From Harmonia axyridis (taxonomy: Eukaryota > Arthropoda > Insecta > Coleoptera > Coccinellidae): 64,000 nt of DNA. Positions 62,379 to 64,000 of the stretch are shown in pieces. A model generated the notes under the pieces. The model saw only the letters and a program-made list of their open reading frames with translations, searched no databases and was not told the DNA's origin. The translations under genes and the position numbers were made by a program. The stretch spans positions 53,126,852-53,190,851 of the forward strand of contig NC_059503.1 in NCBI RefSeq assembly GCF_914767665.1, read 5' to 3'. Position 1 is the stretch's first letter. Every line of letters starts with the position of its first letter.

Positions 62379-64000
62379 TCACACCGTATCACTCCTTCGA
62401 TAAAATAATAAATAAGGAACTCTATCTCCTTGACGTTTAAGAACATCTTCTTCCGTAACTCTGTTTATTTTAGAGTCATCAAACCTCAACCATGTATTAT
62501 ACCCCGAATGGAAAGTATCTGCTATATAATGCCCATAGCTGGCCTCCTTTCCTACATGGTATACTACAGATATTAATTTATATTGTCTCTCCGCTGAAGT
62601 ATTCGTCCTTCCAGATAATATTTTAGAATCAATCTGCAGATTGATGGGAAATTTTATAGTCTTCATTATTTTAGTGCAGCCATTCATTCTGTATTCGAAG
62701 CATTTCAAATGTAATACTAAAACTACAGGCAACTTCTCTATCATCACTTGCTGCCATGCTTCAACCGTTTCTTTCGTTTTCGATGATGTCAGACCCTCTA
62801 GTTTGTTCTTGGTTGTAAGGCCTTCTAATGCTTCAGCTATGTTATTTGCTTTCTTAATATTTACTGGCAATGTTAGAAATGGTTCAATATTTTCTGAAGT
62901 TTCGTCTCCGGTTTTATGGATTCTTGAACAGAGAAGTCCTCCGAATATATCACTAATCGGTGTCTTGTCCATTTGTATTTCTCTTGTTACATTCCCTTCG
63001 TTCTTAGGACCCACAACTTTCCAATCATCCACATCTATTTTCACTTCTTTTTTAGCTGCTTGAATATTTTCGTCATGGCTAAGCAATTTCATTATTTCCA
63101 TCATTTCATCATTGAGTCCATTCAACAGAAGGCTCAAGAATTCTTCGGCGTCTTCTTGTCGGCCTTCAACAAGGAAAGAATCGCTACGTGTTCCGTTTAG
63201 CAACGTATAAAACGATGAAGCCTCAAACGAATTGCCATTGTCTATATTGACGAAAGTTTGCTTCTTGTTCTTCTTTTTTGAACGTGACTTGCGTCTTACA
63301 TTGGGCAGATTATCGAAGTTATTCATAAATTTACACCTGGAATAGTTGAATAATTAAAATACATATATAAAATTGTTATTCAATCAAAGTTGCAAATTAT
63401 ATTAATTTATACTTACATATTTTCACTCATTGTTATTGATTTCAGTGCATTATTGTGAGTGAAGTTCTCTGATAGCCGTTTGAGAAGGTTACAAAGTGGT
63501 GGGCAAGCAAGTAAGGCTTGTAATATTGAGTTTATATAACAAAAGTTACTTTTGTTTCGTAAACCCCTGGGTTTAAAACTGGTTTGGGTCCCATCAATTT
63601 TATAGTTCTTGAGAAATCCTGAAAATTAAAAAATATTACTAACCATGATAGAAACTTGAATTTTCACTGATATTTGTAGGTGAAAACCAAAGCATTCCAC
63701 TTTTCATCAAGTAAAATGGGTTCAACTAAGTAATTATCTACTGTAGATGTAAGCAAATTGTTAGTTGAAAGTAAGATAAATATATAAAAAAAGATATGGT
63801 TTTGAACTCACCTCCTAACATATGAGTGGCTGAATCTATTTTTTTGACTACTTTTGTATGTTTTAAAGATGTTACATGTGAATCATTTATTTTATTGTCT
63901 ATTTTCTCATTCGATATTGTTTTAACATCTTTATCAAATAGACTAGCCCATGATTTTTTTAATACATTTACTGTGGGCTCCTCAATTTTAGATTCATTTT
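62379..64000 (-). CDS. Usp10: Usp10-like deubiquitinase, copy 6, cut by the window end
   Basis: Last exon 62379-63336, Cys-box exon 63417-63618, and part of the next exon from 63812 to the edge. Open as far as visible, with VLKRQ and SDTV at the C terminus. The remainder of the gene lies beyond 64000. Confidence 0.84.

Larger units (their letters stand above)
59066..64000. repeat. Tandem unit 6, truncated by the window end
   Basis: Carries the even-copy marker in the 60.9-kb region and an intact ribozyme. One half of the internal 0.7-kb duplication is absent: only one MITE and one copy of the flanking block remain, at 59530-59830. This fits loss by recombination between the two direct repeats. 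The array continues past 64000. Confidence 0.9.

Noticed and set aside
5127..64000. Array as an assembly artefact
   Set aside because: Different insertions, deletions and substitutions mark individual units, so they are physically distinct. Exact copy number still depends on the assembly.

Overview
The window is AT-rich animal DNA and almost certainly insect. It holds short spliceosomal introns with GTAAGT/GTGAGT donors, a Ty3/gypsy element, an errantivirus-type element with an env gene, a piggyBac element, MITEs, and a tandemly repeated ubiquitin protease (Usp10) with classic animal USP10 motifs. The insect order cannot be settled from the sequence; a beetle is only a guess.

Layout. 1-3788: the 5' part of a Ty3/gypsy retrotransposon on the minus strand (gag plus pol, cut by the window edge). 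3860-5126: no recognisable gene. 5127-64000: a tandem array of six head-to-tail units of about 7.1-7.3 kb, the last cut by the window edge. Each unit carries on the minus strand a 5'-incomplete, four-exon Usp10 gene (561 codons visible). It also carries a tRNA-derived SINE, an internal 0.7-kb duplication with two small TTA-flanked MITEs, a foldback repeat and a (TA)n tract just 3' of Usp10. Copy 4 has a nonsense codon. Several markers alternate between odd and even copies, which implies a two-unit higher-order repeat.

Two large insertions date from after the amplification. In copy 2, a ~15.4-kb segment (16083-31522) sits inside the (TA)n tract. It has imperfect terminal inverted repeats and clustered subterminal CGAGATCC motifs, and no transposase that I recognise. 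Nested in it is a 6.56-kb errantivirus-like LTR element (21586-28142, TATATA target duplication, matching LTRs). In copy 5, an exact TTAA insertion of a 2.43-kb piggyBac (52761-55190) carries an apparently intact two-exon transposase.

The two most unusual items follow. (1) The nested LTR element has gag, integrase and env but no protease or reverse transcriptase. In their place, pol encodes a TARG1/OARD1-like macrodomain with both family catalytic residues (Lys and Asp), and upstream of it a diverged scrap of duplicated integrase. (2) The SINE in every unit contains, just downstream of its tRNA-like Pol III promoter, a complete type III hammerhead ribozyme. Its stem I and stem II loops can pair through 10 perfect base pairs. 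Four copies keep the full core; two carry the same 11-nt deletion that removes it.
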